64,000 nucleotides of DNA from assembly GCA_963920635.1 (NCBI GenBank), contig OY987298.1, positions 83,089,454 through 83,153,453 of the forward strand, given 5' to 3'. This DNA is from Pseudeuparius sepicola (taxonomy: Eukaryota; Arthropoda; Insecta; Coleoptera; Anthribidae). This document shows, in pieces, positions 35,443-48,532 of the stretch. The translations under genes were made by a program, and so were the position numbers. Within the stretch, counting starts at the first letter, position 1. The number at the start of each line of letters is the position of its first letter. The notes beneath the pieces were generated by a model, which had not been told where the DNA came from, searched no databases, and saw only the letters and a list, made by a program, of their open reading frames with translations.

Positions 35443-36375
35443 CAGTGTGACCCATTTGTTTTGGGGTCAGTCTGTAAAAAGTGTGTCAATCGTGCGATTT
35501 GGCTGATTTTTTTTTTAAATTGTAGAGCTCGATGAACTGCACATTTTGAACAAAAATTGCCTGGTTCGCATAAAATCCAAAGCCTACTATGACCGTTTTT
35601 ATGAGCAAAATTTTAAGAAACCATATTATCGTTTTTTTTTGAAAAAATCTGTGTGCGCCAATGGATTGAGCACCCCTCGAAATGGGTATGTACAAAATTT
35701 CATCAAAATATTTCAAGTAATAACGATTTTGTAGAAAAATTAAAAATGCAGCCAAGGTACGTCTTTATTTTCAAAAATTCAAAGTTGGCCATGGAAAATA
35801 ATTGAATTGTTTACTTTTATTAAGTGTCAAACTGTCTAAATTGAGTTCAGAAATTGTTTGTGCTCAATACAATTAATTATCATAATTATGGAATATTTAA
35901 GCATAAGAGACAAAATAGAAATTGTTCGACTCGTGGGCGACAACGAAAATTTTATAATTTTAATTGTTTTTATGTTTTGTGTTTATAAGCATAAGGTTGT
36001 ATTATTACAATTCAATTATTTTCCATGGCCAACTTTGAATTTTTGAAAATAAAGACGTACCTTGGCTGCATTTTTAATTTTTCTACAAAATCGTTATTAC
36101 TTGAAATATTTTGATGAAATTTTGTACATACCCATTTCGAGGGGTGCTCAATCCATTGGCGCACACAGATTTTTTCAAAAAAAAAACGCTAATATGGTTT
36201 CTTAAAATTTTGCTCATAAAAACGGTCATAGTAGGCTTTGGATTTTATGCGAACCAGGCAATTTTTGTTCAAAATGTGCAGTTCATCGAGCTCTACAATT
36301 TAAAAAAAAAATCAGCCAAATCGCACGATTGATACACTTTTTACAGACTGACCCCAAAACAAATGGGTCACACTG
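35443..36375 (-). mobile_element. 933-bp mariner-like deletion derivative with TA duplication
   Basis: It begins CAGTGTGACCCATTTG and ends with the reverse complement, flanked by TA (35441-35442, 36376-36377). Long inverted arms (about 390 bp) match those of the element at 60988-62706. Between them is the transposase start region, here read on the plus strand from 35889, which breaks after about 20 codons and jumps to the 3' untranslated part. It sits in the PLE terminal repeat; R1 (near 24655) shows the uninterrupted site TTGTTATATGTTTA. Confidence 0.85.
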
Positions 36376-36427
36376 TATGTTTATGTAATTTATTGTTGTA
36401 TCATATACACTATAGTTAGCATTTTTA

Positions 36428-36466
36428 GCCCTGAAGAAGACGAAAAATATACTTCGAAAAGTCGGC
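36428..36466 (+). ncRNA. Degenerate hammerhead core in PLE 3' repeat (R2)
   Basis: Same stem II and GAAAA-GTC defects as at 24708-24746. The mariner-like insertion lies about 50 bp upstream. Confidence 0.45.
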
Positions 36467-36540
36467 ACATTCTAAAAAAACAGATATTGTTGTTTTTGTC
36501 CTCAACCTGATATTTTGCCCATCAAATGATAATAATAATG

Positions 36541-38701
36541 TGAATTTACCTAGTTTATCAAATTTTTATTCCGCTTTATAAAATTTGATTTTGGCTCCAA
36601 AGGAACTGTGAAATTTTGTCCAATAGATACGATTATTATGGCTTATACCGGCAAAATTAGCGTACCTACTAAAAAACATGTTTGTACCAAGACATAACCA
36701 AAATTCGATTAAGTATCTCAAAAACAAAAAACTAGGAAAAGACCATTATTTTGTTACATTCTATTTGTACCAGAAATTATGGCACCTTGTTTTTAAACAC
36801 CCCTTTCTATTGTTTATATTAATAAATAAATTATGTTAGGTATACAAGTAGTGAATCATATAATAATGTCAATACAGGGCCGTAGCCAGAGAGAAACTTC
36901 AGGCAGGACAAAGGACTTTCCTGTCAGGGCAGTACACATTTGAGAAGTGAGGGATAGGTACCTACAGGGCGTTACTTTGTTGGTGGGGAGAGGAGGGGAG
37001 GGGGGAGGGTAAAAAAAATGAATATAATTTTTGTTATAAAAAATGCGCCGCAGGCGAAAATTCCTGAAATTTTCAAGGTCAAATATAATATGAATATACA
37101 ATTTTAAGTCAATGGTAGGTAATTTTTTTTGCTAATTATGCGGGCGCATAATCATTTGTGCAGTAAGCAAGAATACTCTGTTTTCTTTCATAGAGCAGGA
37201 GACAAAAATGTGTTAGGTATCAAATTTCTATTTTATTGTTGATTTTTAACTGACAAAAATCCAGCAAAAATTATCAATAACAACAATGAACACCGCCTTT
37301 TGTGATGTGGAAGTAAAAATAAAAGTTAGTGCTCATAGTGCCCTATAAATTATCATATTTTTTCAAAGGGACACATTATGTCTATAATTTTTGCAAAAAT
37401 TTTCTGGCTGGCCAATGTAGTAGGTAGATATGGGTAAATTGCAATTTGTTTGAAGGTGGGGCAATAAAGATTGTTGTTTTTTAAGCGGGTAATAAAAAGA
37501 GTACCTACTTAGAGGTGTCTGCTTACTAAAATGCGCCGCAGACAATTTTTTTTTCGAAGATAAGGACCAATTCAGTTTAAATGAAGTATAATAAATTGAA
37601 AAATCATCATGAGTCAATAGCAAAATTTTCCTAACAGAAATCCTCCTGCTTTTCGGTTCTCTTCGCGACCTTTTATAGCCAACGTTAAGTCAACAATATG
37701 ATAACAAAACAACAACACTAACAGCAAAAATAACAGTGGCAATGTCAAAAACAAAACAACAAAATGTTCAAAAAGAACGTATCAACAAAACAACACAATA
37801 ATAACACCAAAGCATACACGAAATATCGGAAATCCGTCGCTGTTAAACCGACGAACCACTTCCTGAGCTAATTCTGGAACGACGAAATTATCATATTTTT
37901 TAAAAAGCAATAAAAACTGCATCGCCTATGATGTCCGCTGCCTAGAGAGGGGAGGTACAAGTCACGTACGACCCCGGCGATGCCCCTCTCCGCGTTCCAT
38001 ACGTAGGGGAGTACACCAGCCGAATAAAATGAAAGAAAATGTCACTAAATCCCATTTTTACTGTCATTTTTCACTTTATTGCCGATTTAAAAAAGAAAAC
38101 TGTTTAGAGACGTTGTACCGATCGATTGATGGTTTTAGAATTTTGATTTTCGGCCTAGAAATACGATTTTTGAATAAATAAATCAGAATATGAAAAAGGT
38201 AAAACCATCAATCTCTTGCTATTACTTTTCTAAATACAATGAAAAAAAAATCATCAAAATTGGTTGGAAAATAACGGAAAAAAACGGGTCCAAAAGATTG
38301 CTACTTTAATACACTGCGAGTTCCACCTTAAAATAAATAAATAGTTTTCCGGGCCTACATTTATGTCCATTTCAAATAATAATTGTCCCAAAATTTTCTT
38401 TAAATGGTTTTATGTCTTTTTACTTGTTACTTTATTTTTAGTATTTCTTTGAAACAATGTAGGTGTCTGCCACCTTTAAACGTAGATAGGTATTTAATTT
38501 TTTTTTCGTTTCAAGTGCCTGTGCTTATAAAATGTTAATTTGATTTTGTACCTACTACTTATTTTATTTTCAATCATTTCTGCTCTCAAAACATTACCTA
38601 CCTAATAATACTACTTAATAAACCAGTATAATATAATATTATAATTTACGTAATGCAAATAATGATTAGGAAGTGTGTTAAAATGCGAAATTGCAGACAA
38701 A
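36541..38701. other. Outer segment of R2, no gene
   Basis: Copy of the L1/R1 outer segment. The TATA-like box is at 37669-37678 on minus. No coding call. Confidence 0.5.
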
Positions 38702-38826
38702 GTTTACTACGTTTAAACACCCTCCTGTGTTGAGCTGCAGTAAGGTTTGTTACGAGAGAAAGATTATATCTTTTTAGGCAAACCTTACTGCATGTCAAAC
38801 AGCCTCTGCGTTGAACCGTAGTAAAC
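38702..38826. repeat. 125-bp hairpin (R2)
   Basis: Same hairpin, reverse orientation, terminal GTTTACTACG/CGTAGTAAAC intact. Confidence 0.6.
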
Positions 38827-38983
38827 AATCCACAGTTCACTAATCATTAGCCACCGCAGCGGCCCCCGCCCTTCCACCTGCTTATTTATCGCCGTGATTG
38901 TAGTGCAACAGTCGGTGAAGTGGCAACGCTGCACGGATGTCACGAAATCCGTAATATTTTGGCGGATGATGCAAGCACCGTTA

Positions 38984-39213
38984 CGTAAGAATGTATATAA
39001 GATATACGACGGACTTCACAGAGATAGGAAATTTAATTTTTTCATTTCGTGTATGGTTCGATTGTTAATAGCTTAATCGAATCCTCTCCTCAGACTTTCA
39101 AAGTCATATTTTTGTTTTGGGGCTAATGTGTTTCCTTCGTGTGGATGTCACAGAGCCGCACTTTTTACCGGATGTCACAAGATGCCCTGGATAAGTATAT
39201 ATATATATATATA
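38984..39213. repeat. Spacer of the R2/L2 head-to-head palindrome, ending in (TA)n
   Basis: L2 begins at 39214 with TAACGGTGCTTGC, which pairs with ACCGTTA at 38977-38983 of R2. The 230 bp between are present once and include two 9-mers and the (TA)n run at 39196-39215. L2 therefore lacks its own outermost ~215 bp. Such an asymmetric palindrome centre at an AT repeat suggests a fold-back or template-switch rearrangement. Confidence 0.7.
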
Positions 39214-39370
39214 TAACGGTGCTTGCATCATCCGCCAAAATATTACGGATTTCGTGACATCCGTGCAGCGTTGCCACTTCACCGACTGTTGCACTACAAT
39301 CACGGCGATAAATAAGCAGGTGGAAGGGCGGGGGCCGCTGCGGTGGCTAGTGATTAGTGAACTGTGGATT

Positions 39371-39495
39371 GTTTACTACGGTTCAACGCAGAGGCTGTTT
39401 GACATGCAGTAAGGTTTGCCTAAAAAGATATAATCTTTCTCTCGTAACAAACCTTACTGCAGCTCAACACAGGAGGGTGTTTAAACGTAGTAAAC
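39371..39495. repeat. 125-bp hairpin (L2)
   Basis: Same hairpin as L1, same orientation. Confidence 0.6.
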
Positions 39496-41460
39496 TTTGT
39501 CTGCAATTTCGCATTTTAACACACTTCCTAATCATTATTAGCATTACGTAAATTATAATATTATATTATACTGGTTTATTAAGTAGTATTATTAGGTAGG
39601 TAATGTGTTGAGAGCAGAAATGATTGAAAATAAAATAAGTAGTAGGTACAAAATCAAACTAACATTTTATAAGCACAGGCACTTGAAACGAAAAAAAATT
39701 AAATACCTATCTATGTTTAAAGGTGGCAGACAGCTACATTGTTTCAAAGAAATACTAAAAATAAAGTAACAAGTAAAAAGACATAAAACCATTTAAAGAA
39801 AATTTTGGGACAATTATTATTTGAAATGGACATAAATGTAGGCCCGGAAAACTATTTATTTATTTTAAGGTGGAACTCGCAGTGTATTAAAGTAGCAATC
39901 TTTTGGACCCGTTTTTTTCCGTTATTTTCCAACCAATTTTGATGATTTTTTTTTCATTGTATTTAGAAAAGTAATAGCAAGAGATTGATGGTTTTACCTT
40001 TTTCATATTCTGATTTATTTATTCAAAAATCGTATTTCTAGGCCGAAAATCAAAATTCTAAAACCATCAATCGATCGGTACAACGTCTCTAAACAGTTTT
40101 CTTTTTTTAAATCGGCAATAAAGTGAAAAATGACAGTAAAAAATGGGATTTAGTGACATTTTCTTTCATTTTATTCGGCTGGCGTACTCCCCTACGTATG
40201 GAACGCGGAGAGGGGCATCGCCGGGGTCGTACGTGACTTGTACCTCCCCTCTCTAGGCAGCGGACATCATAGGTGATGCAGTTTTTATTGCTTTTTAAAA
40301 AATATGATAATTTCGTCGTTCCAGAATTAGCTCAGGAAGTGGTTTGTCGACTTAACGTTGGCTATAAAAGGTCGCGAAGAGAACCGAAAAGCAGGAGGAT
40401 TTCTGTTAGGAAAATTTTGCTATTGACTCATGATGATTTTTCAATTTATTATACTTCATTTAAACTGAATTGGTCCTTAGCTTCGAAAAAAAAAAAATGT
40501 CTGCGGCGCATTTTAGTAAGCAGACACCTCTAAGTAGGTACTCTTTTTATTACCCGCTTAAAAAACAACAATCTTTATTGCCCCACCTTCAACCAAATTG
40601 CAATTTACCCATACCTACCTACTACATTGGCCAGCCAGAAAATTTTTGCAAAAATTATAGACATAATGTGTCCCTTTGAAAAAAATTGATAATTTATAGG
40701 GCACTATGAGCACTAACTTTTATTTTTACTTCCACATCACAAAAAGGCAAAAATCAACAATAAAATAGAAATTTGATACCTAACACATTTTTGTCTCCTG
40801 CTCTATGAAAGAAAACAGAGTATTCTTGCTTACTGCACAAATATGATTATGCGCCCGCATAATTAGCAAAAAAAATTACCTACCATTGACTTAAAATTAA
40901 AATTATATTCAATTTTTTTACCCTCCCCTCTCCCCTCCTCTCCCCACCAACAAAGTAACGCCCTGTAGGTACCTATCCCTCACTTCTCAAATGTGTACTG
41001 CCCTGACAGGAAAGTCCTTTGTCCTGCCTGAAGTTTCTGTCTGGCTACGGCCCTGTATTGACATTATTATATGATTCACTACTTGTATACCTAACATAAT
41101 TTATTTATTAATATAAACAATAGAAAGAGGTGTTTAAAAACAAGGTGCCATAATTTCTGGTACAACTAGAATGTAACAAAATAATGGTCTTTTCCTAGTT
41201 TTTTGTTTTTGAGATACTTAATCGAATTTTGGTTATGTCTTGGTACAAACGTGTTTTTTAGTAGGTATGCTAATTTTGCCGGTATAAGCCATAATAATCG
41301 TATCTATTGGACAAAATTTCACAGTTCCTTTGGAGCCAAAATCAAATTTTATATAGCGGGATAAAAATTTGATAAACTAGGTACATTCACATTATTATTA
41401 TCATTTTATGGGCAAAATATCAGGTTGAGGACAAAAACAACAATATCTGTTTTTTTAGAA
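39496..41460. other. Outer segment of L2, no gene
   Basis: Copy of the L1 outer segment with a ~158-bp deletion at 40345 that removes the TTG-rich run. The TATA-like box is at 40362-40371. A length change in an A-run breaks the 86-codon frame into 40273-40533 and 40470-40679, which argues against that frame being a real gene. Confidence 0.5.
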
Positions 41461-41463
41461 TGT

Positions 41464-41502
41464 GCCGACTTTTAAAAGTATATTTTTCGTCTTCTTCAGG
41501 GC
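41464..41502 (-). ncRNA. Highly degenerate hammerhead core (L2)
   Basis: CTGAAGA is retained on minus, but the GAAA box is lost (TAAAA) and stem II is broken. It is the most decayed of the seven cores in the window. Confidence 0.35.
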
Positions 41503-41998
41503 TAAAAATGCTAACTATAGTGTATATGATACAACAATAAATTACATAAACATATAACAACTATATAGGTACGCTTGGAAAGTTAGGATAACTTGAGAAC
41601 AACCATAACTATGTGTACAAACAAGCGTAAAAGAAACAATACAAAAATACAGAGTACTCACCTATTCTATATCACAGATATTTAAGTCAATTATACAAAA
41701 TTTCATAGAGCACATAGGTATCACAGGATAAAATGATACAGAAACGAAACCAAATCATTTGTTAGTCAAAGTTGGCGATCAATGTAGAACGTAAATATAT
41801 TTATGGTCGGGACGTCAACGAGAACAGCTATATAATTAGATTTTTTTCCCCAAAAAAACCTCAGTATGTTACAACAAAAAATTAGTTCGGTACATATCAA
41901 GTTATGGATTATTTTTTATTTATTTTTTTATAATTTAACTACTTATTTTACTGTTATATACTGGGTGTATTCATTTTACTACCTGTAACCATTATCTT

Positions 41999-44900
41999 TT
42001 ACTTTTGCAAATTTGATGTATATATCGTTAACAGGCCTTTATAAATATTACTTAGACCTGCTACATCAGTTCTAAAATTCACCGTTGACTTTGTAGATAT
42101 GTGAATCATCTCACTAATAGCTCTTTTATAATAATATGGCTCTCTGTCTAGAATCTTTACTTCATCAAAGTCAAAATCAAGTTTTGTCAAAAAATGGTGC
42201 TGTGCTAAGGCAGTTTGTTCAAATTTGTTTTTTTTTCTCTCACGACAATTATATTGATGTTGGTAGACTCGATTTTTTAAATACTGTTTTGTAATACCAA
42301 TGTAACACTTATTGCAATTTTTGCAATTGATTTGATGCACTAAATTGGAATTGACCATGTGAGGTGTTTTGTCTTTTAAACATGATAATATAGATTTTAC
42401 CTGTCTGACAGGATAAAGATGGTGACTAGATATAAACACCTTTTCTATTTTTTCTGACAAATTGCGGATATATGGAAACTTAAAATATAATGGATAGTTG
42501 TTTAATTTTAAAATAGATTTTATTTTTTCTTTGTTTTGTTTGTGAAAATGAGGACTGCTGAGAGAGGCTGATCTACGTATTAAATTTTTAATAGTGCTAA
42601 CTTTATGTGACTGTGGATGACCGGACAAATAATTCAGCACTCTCCCTGAGCTTGTTGGTTTGGTGTACCAGTTGGTGGACAATGTACCTACATGATCTCT
42701 GACAACCAAAACATCCAAAAACGGGAGTTGATCATCAGATTCTGTTTCCATTGTAAATTGTATCTGTGGATGAAAATTGTTAATAATCTAATTAAATTAC
42801 GAAAAAAAGACCCCTCGAGCTTGCATTAAATTGTAACTGGATGAAACAAATTGTATCTTATGTATTTTGATGCGCTCTGTCCAAAAAAATAAAAAATAAA
42901 ATGTAGCCCCTGGTCGAAATTTTCTAAATAGGGAAAAACCGGGTTTTCCGGATTTTCCCATGGAAAATTGCTAATTATCTCGCCAAGTACTACCCCTATG
43001 GTAAAAATAAATGCACCAGACGAAAGAGGAGGCAAAAACAGTTCGGAAATTCGTATACCCATATTTTTAAGGCGTATTTCTCGCCGCCAGAGGCGCTTAT
43101 ACCAAAAAGTTGCTTTTTTCGTTTTTTTGATCAGAACCATGAACACGAAATTCACGTTGAATTTGTGGCGAAACTATAAGTGTTAGGCCATAATATGTGC
43201 CTATGAGAGATTTTGTTTTTTTTTTGGCTTTCAAACAAAATAGGTCCTGCGGCGAAATCTGCCATAGTTTTTCGGAAATTTGCAAAAAACCGGAAAGGGA
43301 AATTTTTTTAAATTCTTTCTCATGCGATTTTGGCGCGGTTTTCCGGGACTATCTAAAAAAAAATTTTTTGGTAGAAAGCTTACTTCACCTTCGGAAAGAA
43401 CGCAAAAAAATACACAAAAAATATACTGTAAATAATTTTAGAAAATTAATCCTAAGCCTGTGTGTAAGTTCCAACTTGGTGATAAGATAAGTTTGTTTTT
43501 TGTTCTCTAAAATCTGGTTTTTCGTGATTTCAAAAAAAACTTGAAACACGAGAAGATATATATGCTAAACAAAAAATGCGTATTTTCTGGTTACCTTTCG
43601 AATGAGGTCGGGTGGCGAAATCTGTAATATTTTGCGAAAAATTTGCAAAACATCAATTTTTTGACCTACTGATTATTACGTATTTTCAGGCACTCTTGTA
43701 GATGTAAACAAAACGAAATTGCGCTAATGTGTGTAAGGTGCCCAAATTATGGAAAAGGTCGACAGTGTGCTTGTTCTTACTCGAAAAAATTGAAAATTTT
43801 GGATTTAAGAGAAAACCACTTTTGTTTTATGAGCAATTTCCTAAGACCAAAAAATGAGTATTTTTCGGATATATTTTGAATGTGATAAGTCGCATGCCCA
43901 AATCTGCAATAGTATGCAAAAATATGACAAAAAGTTTTTTCTGCATTTTTTTCCCCATTTTTTTCTCTCTCTTTCAGTAAATCGACAAGTCATTGTTATT
44001 CAACGAAATTTTCCTCCATTTAAAAGAAGACGGCAGAATATCTGGAAAGCAATGGCCTTTATCTCAACGAGAACCTGAACATTTACTTTTGGCATGATTG
44101 TCAATAGAAACCTTTTCTCTGGCAATGTTCGGCACTCAAAGCGCGCAAATGGAATGCAAGATTTCTGTCTCCATAGCCTACTCATTTTTTTTACTTAAAC
44201 TGTTATCAGAGATAAATTTCCATCGGGAACCGCTAATTTAATTTCCAAATGAACCAAATGTGTTCATTTATTTGTATTCTCTTTACATAACTCTTTTTAG
44301 ATGAAAGTAGTTAACGACGTGAAAAATAGACTAGGTTTGTGTTCATCAAACCTTTGAAATTAAATCAACTTTGCACCAAGCTTAACATAATTTTTTAAAC
44401 CAAATAGAGATTGTTTAAGAAATCAACTGGTTAGGTTAGGTAAAAATACAACTTTCAATAAATACATTTCAGTTGAAATGTTTGGAATTTTTTTTACAAA
44501 AACACGCAAAAAGTTAAATGTTATCAAGGGTCTCTATGTAGGCCAAACATTGCAAAAGAAACAACTTTTTCTAATAACTTTTATCAAAAATGTGTCAAAT
44601 AAAGCCGATTTTGGATAATTTTTGAAGAAAATGTAAATTTTGACAGATACCGCAAGTCACGTGGTCGACTCTTGCGACGTCATTTTCATCCTCTGACAAG
44701 CACAAATCGATGGCAAAGTCAAATTAACATTTTATCCAAAAATAAAAAAAAACCTTATGGTGCCTGCTTCAATAGTGACACTGTACGATTTTTGGATCCC
44801 GCGGAGCGCGTGTAACGGGACTTTTGTCAGGGGAATTCTACAACTTAGAATAGACATACAGACTTGTAACTTCGTACACATGTTGAGACGACATCCAATT

Positions 44901-45848
44901 TAGGTTTGCCCACCTTTCAGACCAAGTAATTGAAAATTGCCACATTAGGCAACTTTTCCCAAAAACCATGTTTTTTTGGTACTCACACAATGAACAATGT
45001 CAGAAAAATAGACAACATATTTTTGACGAATTTTCTATAACGTAGTGGTATTCTAGACACATTGAGGTACTAAAAAATAAAAAAATTCTAGTCATTGGGT
45101 GCATTTTTGGCATTTTATTTATTTTAATTCTTTGATATCTTGGCCAATTATAGTCCGATTTCGGTAAAACTCATACAGACATAAGAATGGACATTCAAGA
45201 GTAAGCTCTGTCAGTGGCATTAAAAAATTTCAAATAGTTTGCCTGTTACAGGCAACCAATGAAATGAGGTCATTTGCCCCTCCGCCATATGCCCAATTTT
45301 GGGATTTTTCTTGCGTCCCTCTGGATATCAATAGTATCGTCCCTTACATTCAAAATGTATTTTTGTTTTTTCAAATATCTTAATTTTTACCAAAGTTATG
45401 AAAACTTTAGTGTTCGAACATTCAAATTTTCGGCCTTCAGCACCCAATTTTTTCTCAAAATACTACATACATTTCAATCGTCTATATCTCGGGAACGGTG
45501 CCTCGGATCAAAATTTTTCAAGGGACATGAAAATTACCATTTTTCCTATGCTTTAAAATGGTTTCAAAATATTGATTCGTTTCCAAGATACGCCTGCGCA
45601 AAATTGAAAAATTAACATAACCCTAAATTTGGGCAATTTCGACCCGGGGCTACATTTTTTTTTTTGCTTTTTTCGGAAAGACCGCCTCAAAATACATAGG
45701 ATTCACTTTAATTCATAATGTTACAATTTTTTGCAAGCTTTAGTCCGTAATTTAATTCGACTATAAATATCTGTAGCAACTCAGATTCATGGTTTTTTGG
45801 AATGGCTAAAATTGTGTCATCAACATACAGTTTTAAGAAAGGTACCTA
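41999..45848 (-). pseudogene. Penelope-like element with longest GIY-YIG frame (L2)
   Basis: The 3' part (41999-42751) is an uninterrupted 250-codon frame. RT C-terminal signatures are FLDVLV (11-16) and WYTKP (28-32). The GIY-YIG nuclease has C143/C146 (CxxC), Y150-I151-G152, R161, H165, H185, E214 and N225, all positions typical of PLE endonucleases. Upstream the frame runs into the 3-kb element (42784-45763) and resumes at the Y-V-D-D box (45816-45827, minus). RT motifs N-terminal to Y-V-D-D are absent, so it cannot encode a full RT. The nuclease itself keeps its catalytic set. Confidence 0.8.
42784..45763. mobile_element. 3-kb element (L2), TTA duplication
   Basis: TAA (TTA on minus) at 42781-42783 and 45764-45766. 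Slightly shorter than the R1 and R3 copies through small internal deletions. Confidence 0.7.
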
Positions 45849-45851
45849 CTA

Positions 45852-48380
45852 GTATAGCGAAATCGGGCTAAAAAGTCGCTCCGTTCTCAAAAAAAATTTT
45901 TGTGGGTAGAACTAGATCAGACCCCATAGGTGTTGTTAAGTACATCACTCTGCATACGAAATGGCGATTTAAGACATTTTTTTGTGGCCGAGACCTTTTT
46001 TATTTCGAAAAAACGGAAATTGTGTTTTTTACGTTTCCATCGTCATATCTTTGAGAGTAGTGGAGCTATCGACTCGATTTTTTTTTAAATTGAAGTTAAC
46101 ATATGAGCGCTTACAACGAATGCCATTGTTATTGTCCAATATTGTTTATTAACCACTTTAAATAGCAACAAAATTGCAAGGTTATAAAAAGTGTAATGAA
46201 ATTTTCACTAAGCGAGAAACTTTTTTATTTGCGGAAATTTTTATATACATGCTGCGAGGGAAATGTGCCCAAAACATAAAAGAAATTTTTGGTAAAAAAA
46301 ATTACCTATAGCGCCTATAGTTTTTGAACTGTGAATTTTTTTGTGGCGCACGCTACTCACGTGGAACGCAAAATTAATCCCTTGCGTGAGAATATCCACG
46401 CGTGGCAGGCATGTCTCAACAACTAATGCGTAGTTTACATGCGCAAGTGAAACTATCACAAGTATAAATATCTTAGAGTACTTCCTAATAGTTTGCCAAT
46501 GTAAACCCTCTCAGGGAGAACTCACTGCCATGGTAAACGATCTCTAAAAGACAAAGAGTAGGTAAGTCTCTGGGAGCGTTTACATAAACTATTTGGAAGT
46601 ACTCTCAGATATACGACTTGTGGTAGTTTTACCTCTCCGTGTGGACTATTCTATAACAGATCGCTGGTAAAATTAATTATTAATTTTAGACCAAATAATG
46701 TGGGTTCAAGCAGACCAATAAAATAAAATAAGAAATAAAATAACCAAATAGTTGATTTTTGGCAATTTTTGAGCAGTAATTACAGTTGCCAGATGAACAA
46801 ACAACCACCTGCTTATTTTATGTATCTGTTTAAAGTCACCATTTATTTAATGAACTGCAAAATAAACATTTTTTTATATTGATTTTTTATAATAATATTA
46901 AATTTGCACTTTTTCGCATTACACTTTTTGTCGGAACAAAAAGGCTTAAGCTTTGGCGTACAATGTTTGGTATGGATTCTTGAGATGAAAATATGCGAAT
47001 TCAATTGTCATTTCCTGAAGTCTATATCCATAAGGTCCAGGATCTTCAAGTTGCAACTTCGCAACGTTACTTGAATACCATCTTTTTAACTGTATGTGCA
47101 CCTGCAATTGCCAATAATGAAACAATCCAATATATAATTTCAAACTTGTAATACCTCAAAAAATGTTGATTATATAATATATAATTTCAAACTTGTAATA
47201 CCTCAAAAAATGTTAGTAGGGGAAAATTCGTAAGAATTTTTGTACAATTTTGTTTATGGAAATGAAATGTTTATTTATTTTATAGATTTTAGATTTTAAC
47301 GTGCATAGTAGTAGATAGGTGCATACGTTTCGTGACTTTTTAAAATCACTCAAAAACAAAGAGCTGTAAACATAAAAATGTGGCCATAGTCACTAAACGC
47401 AATGGCCACCAAATGTAATAAACCTTCTTCGATCTTCCCCCTACTGATTGTGCTTTTTATCAACATTTTTTGAGGTATTACTAGTTTGAAATTATATATT
47501 GGATTGTTTAATTATTGGCAGTTGCAGGTGCCCGTAGCAGTTAAAAATATTCAAGTAATGTTGCGAAGTCACAACTTGAAGATCCTGGATCTTATGGATG
47601 GACTTCAGTAAACGACAACTGGCTTCCCATATATTTTCTTCCCAAGAATCCATACCACACATTGTACGCCAAAGTTTAAGCGTTTTTGTTTCGACAAAAA
47701 CTGTAATACGAAAAATTGCAACTGTATCTGTATGATAAATAAAATAAGCAGGTGGTGGTTTGTTCATCTGCGGCAACTGTAATAATTACTGCTCAAAAAT
47801 TGTCAAAAAATCAACTATTTGGTTATTTTATTTCTTATTTTATTTATTTTTTTTGGTCTGCGTGAACCCACATTATTTGGTCTAAAATTATTAATTTATT
47901 TTACCAGCGATCTGTTATAGCAGAATAGTCCACACGGAGAGGTAAAACTATCACAAGTCGTATATCTGATGAGAGTACTTCCAAATAGTTTATGTAAACG
48001 CTCCCAGAGATGTACCAATTTCATTACACTTTTTATAACATTGCAATTTTGTTGCTATTTAAAGTGGTTAATAAACAATATTGGACAACAACGATGGCAT
48101 TCGTTGTAAGCGCTAATATGTTAGCTTCAAGTTAAAAAAAAATTGAGCCGATAGCTCTACTACTACTCAAAGATATGACGATGGAAACGTAAAAAAACAC
48201 AATTTCCATAAATTGCCAATTTCTACAGTTTTTTCGAAATAAAAAAGATCTCGACCACAAAAAATGTCGTAAATCTCCATTTCGTATGCATAGTGATGTA
48301 CTTAACAAAACCTATGGGGTCCGATCTAGTTCTACCTTGAAAAAAATTTTTGACGACTTCTTAGCCCGATTTCGCTCCAC
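45852..48380. mobile_element. Complete foldback element (L2)
   Basis: Inverted arms of roughly 1 kb or more (45852-47213 and about 47440-48380) with ends G-TATAGCGAAATCGGG and CCCGATTTCGCTCCAC, each next to TA. The centre (47214-47440) contains AAATTCGTAAGAATTT and TGGCCAT/ATGGCCA inverted repeats. The left arm has a 47-bp tandem duplication (47131-47214). It has no coding capacity. It lies between a PLE 3' fragment and the PLE RT segment. Confidence 0.7.
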
Positions 48381-48532
48381 TATACATCAAATTCCAAGTG
48401 TCGCAATCTTTGACTAACAAATGATTTGGTTTCGTTTCTGTATCATTTTATCCTGTGATATGTGCTCTATGAAATTTTGTATAATTGACTTAAATATCTG
48501 TGATATAGAATAGGTGAGTACTCTGTATAGAG
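48381..48532 (+). mobile_element. Fragment of PLE 3' untranslated region (L2)
   Basis: It matches the R1 segment near 24430-24555 (GACTAACAAATGATTTGG to GTGAGTACTCTGTA). Its position after the complete foldback shows the original order that L1, R1 and R2 lost by deletion. Confidence 0.6.

Larger units (their letters stand above)
27690..39213 (-). repeat. Giant repeat arm R2
   Basis: Same orientation as R1. The inner end starts TGTTGTAAAAATTTTG, a start shared with R3 but not R1. It lacks about 560 bp next to the G tract (28040) that R1 retains, and carries an extra mariner-derived insertion at 35443-36375. The outer end runs into (TA)n at 39196-39215, where L2 begins in the opposite direction. 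Confidence 0.9.
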
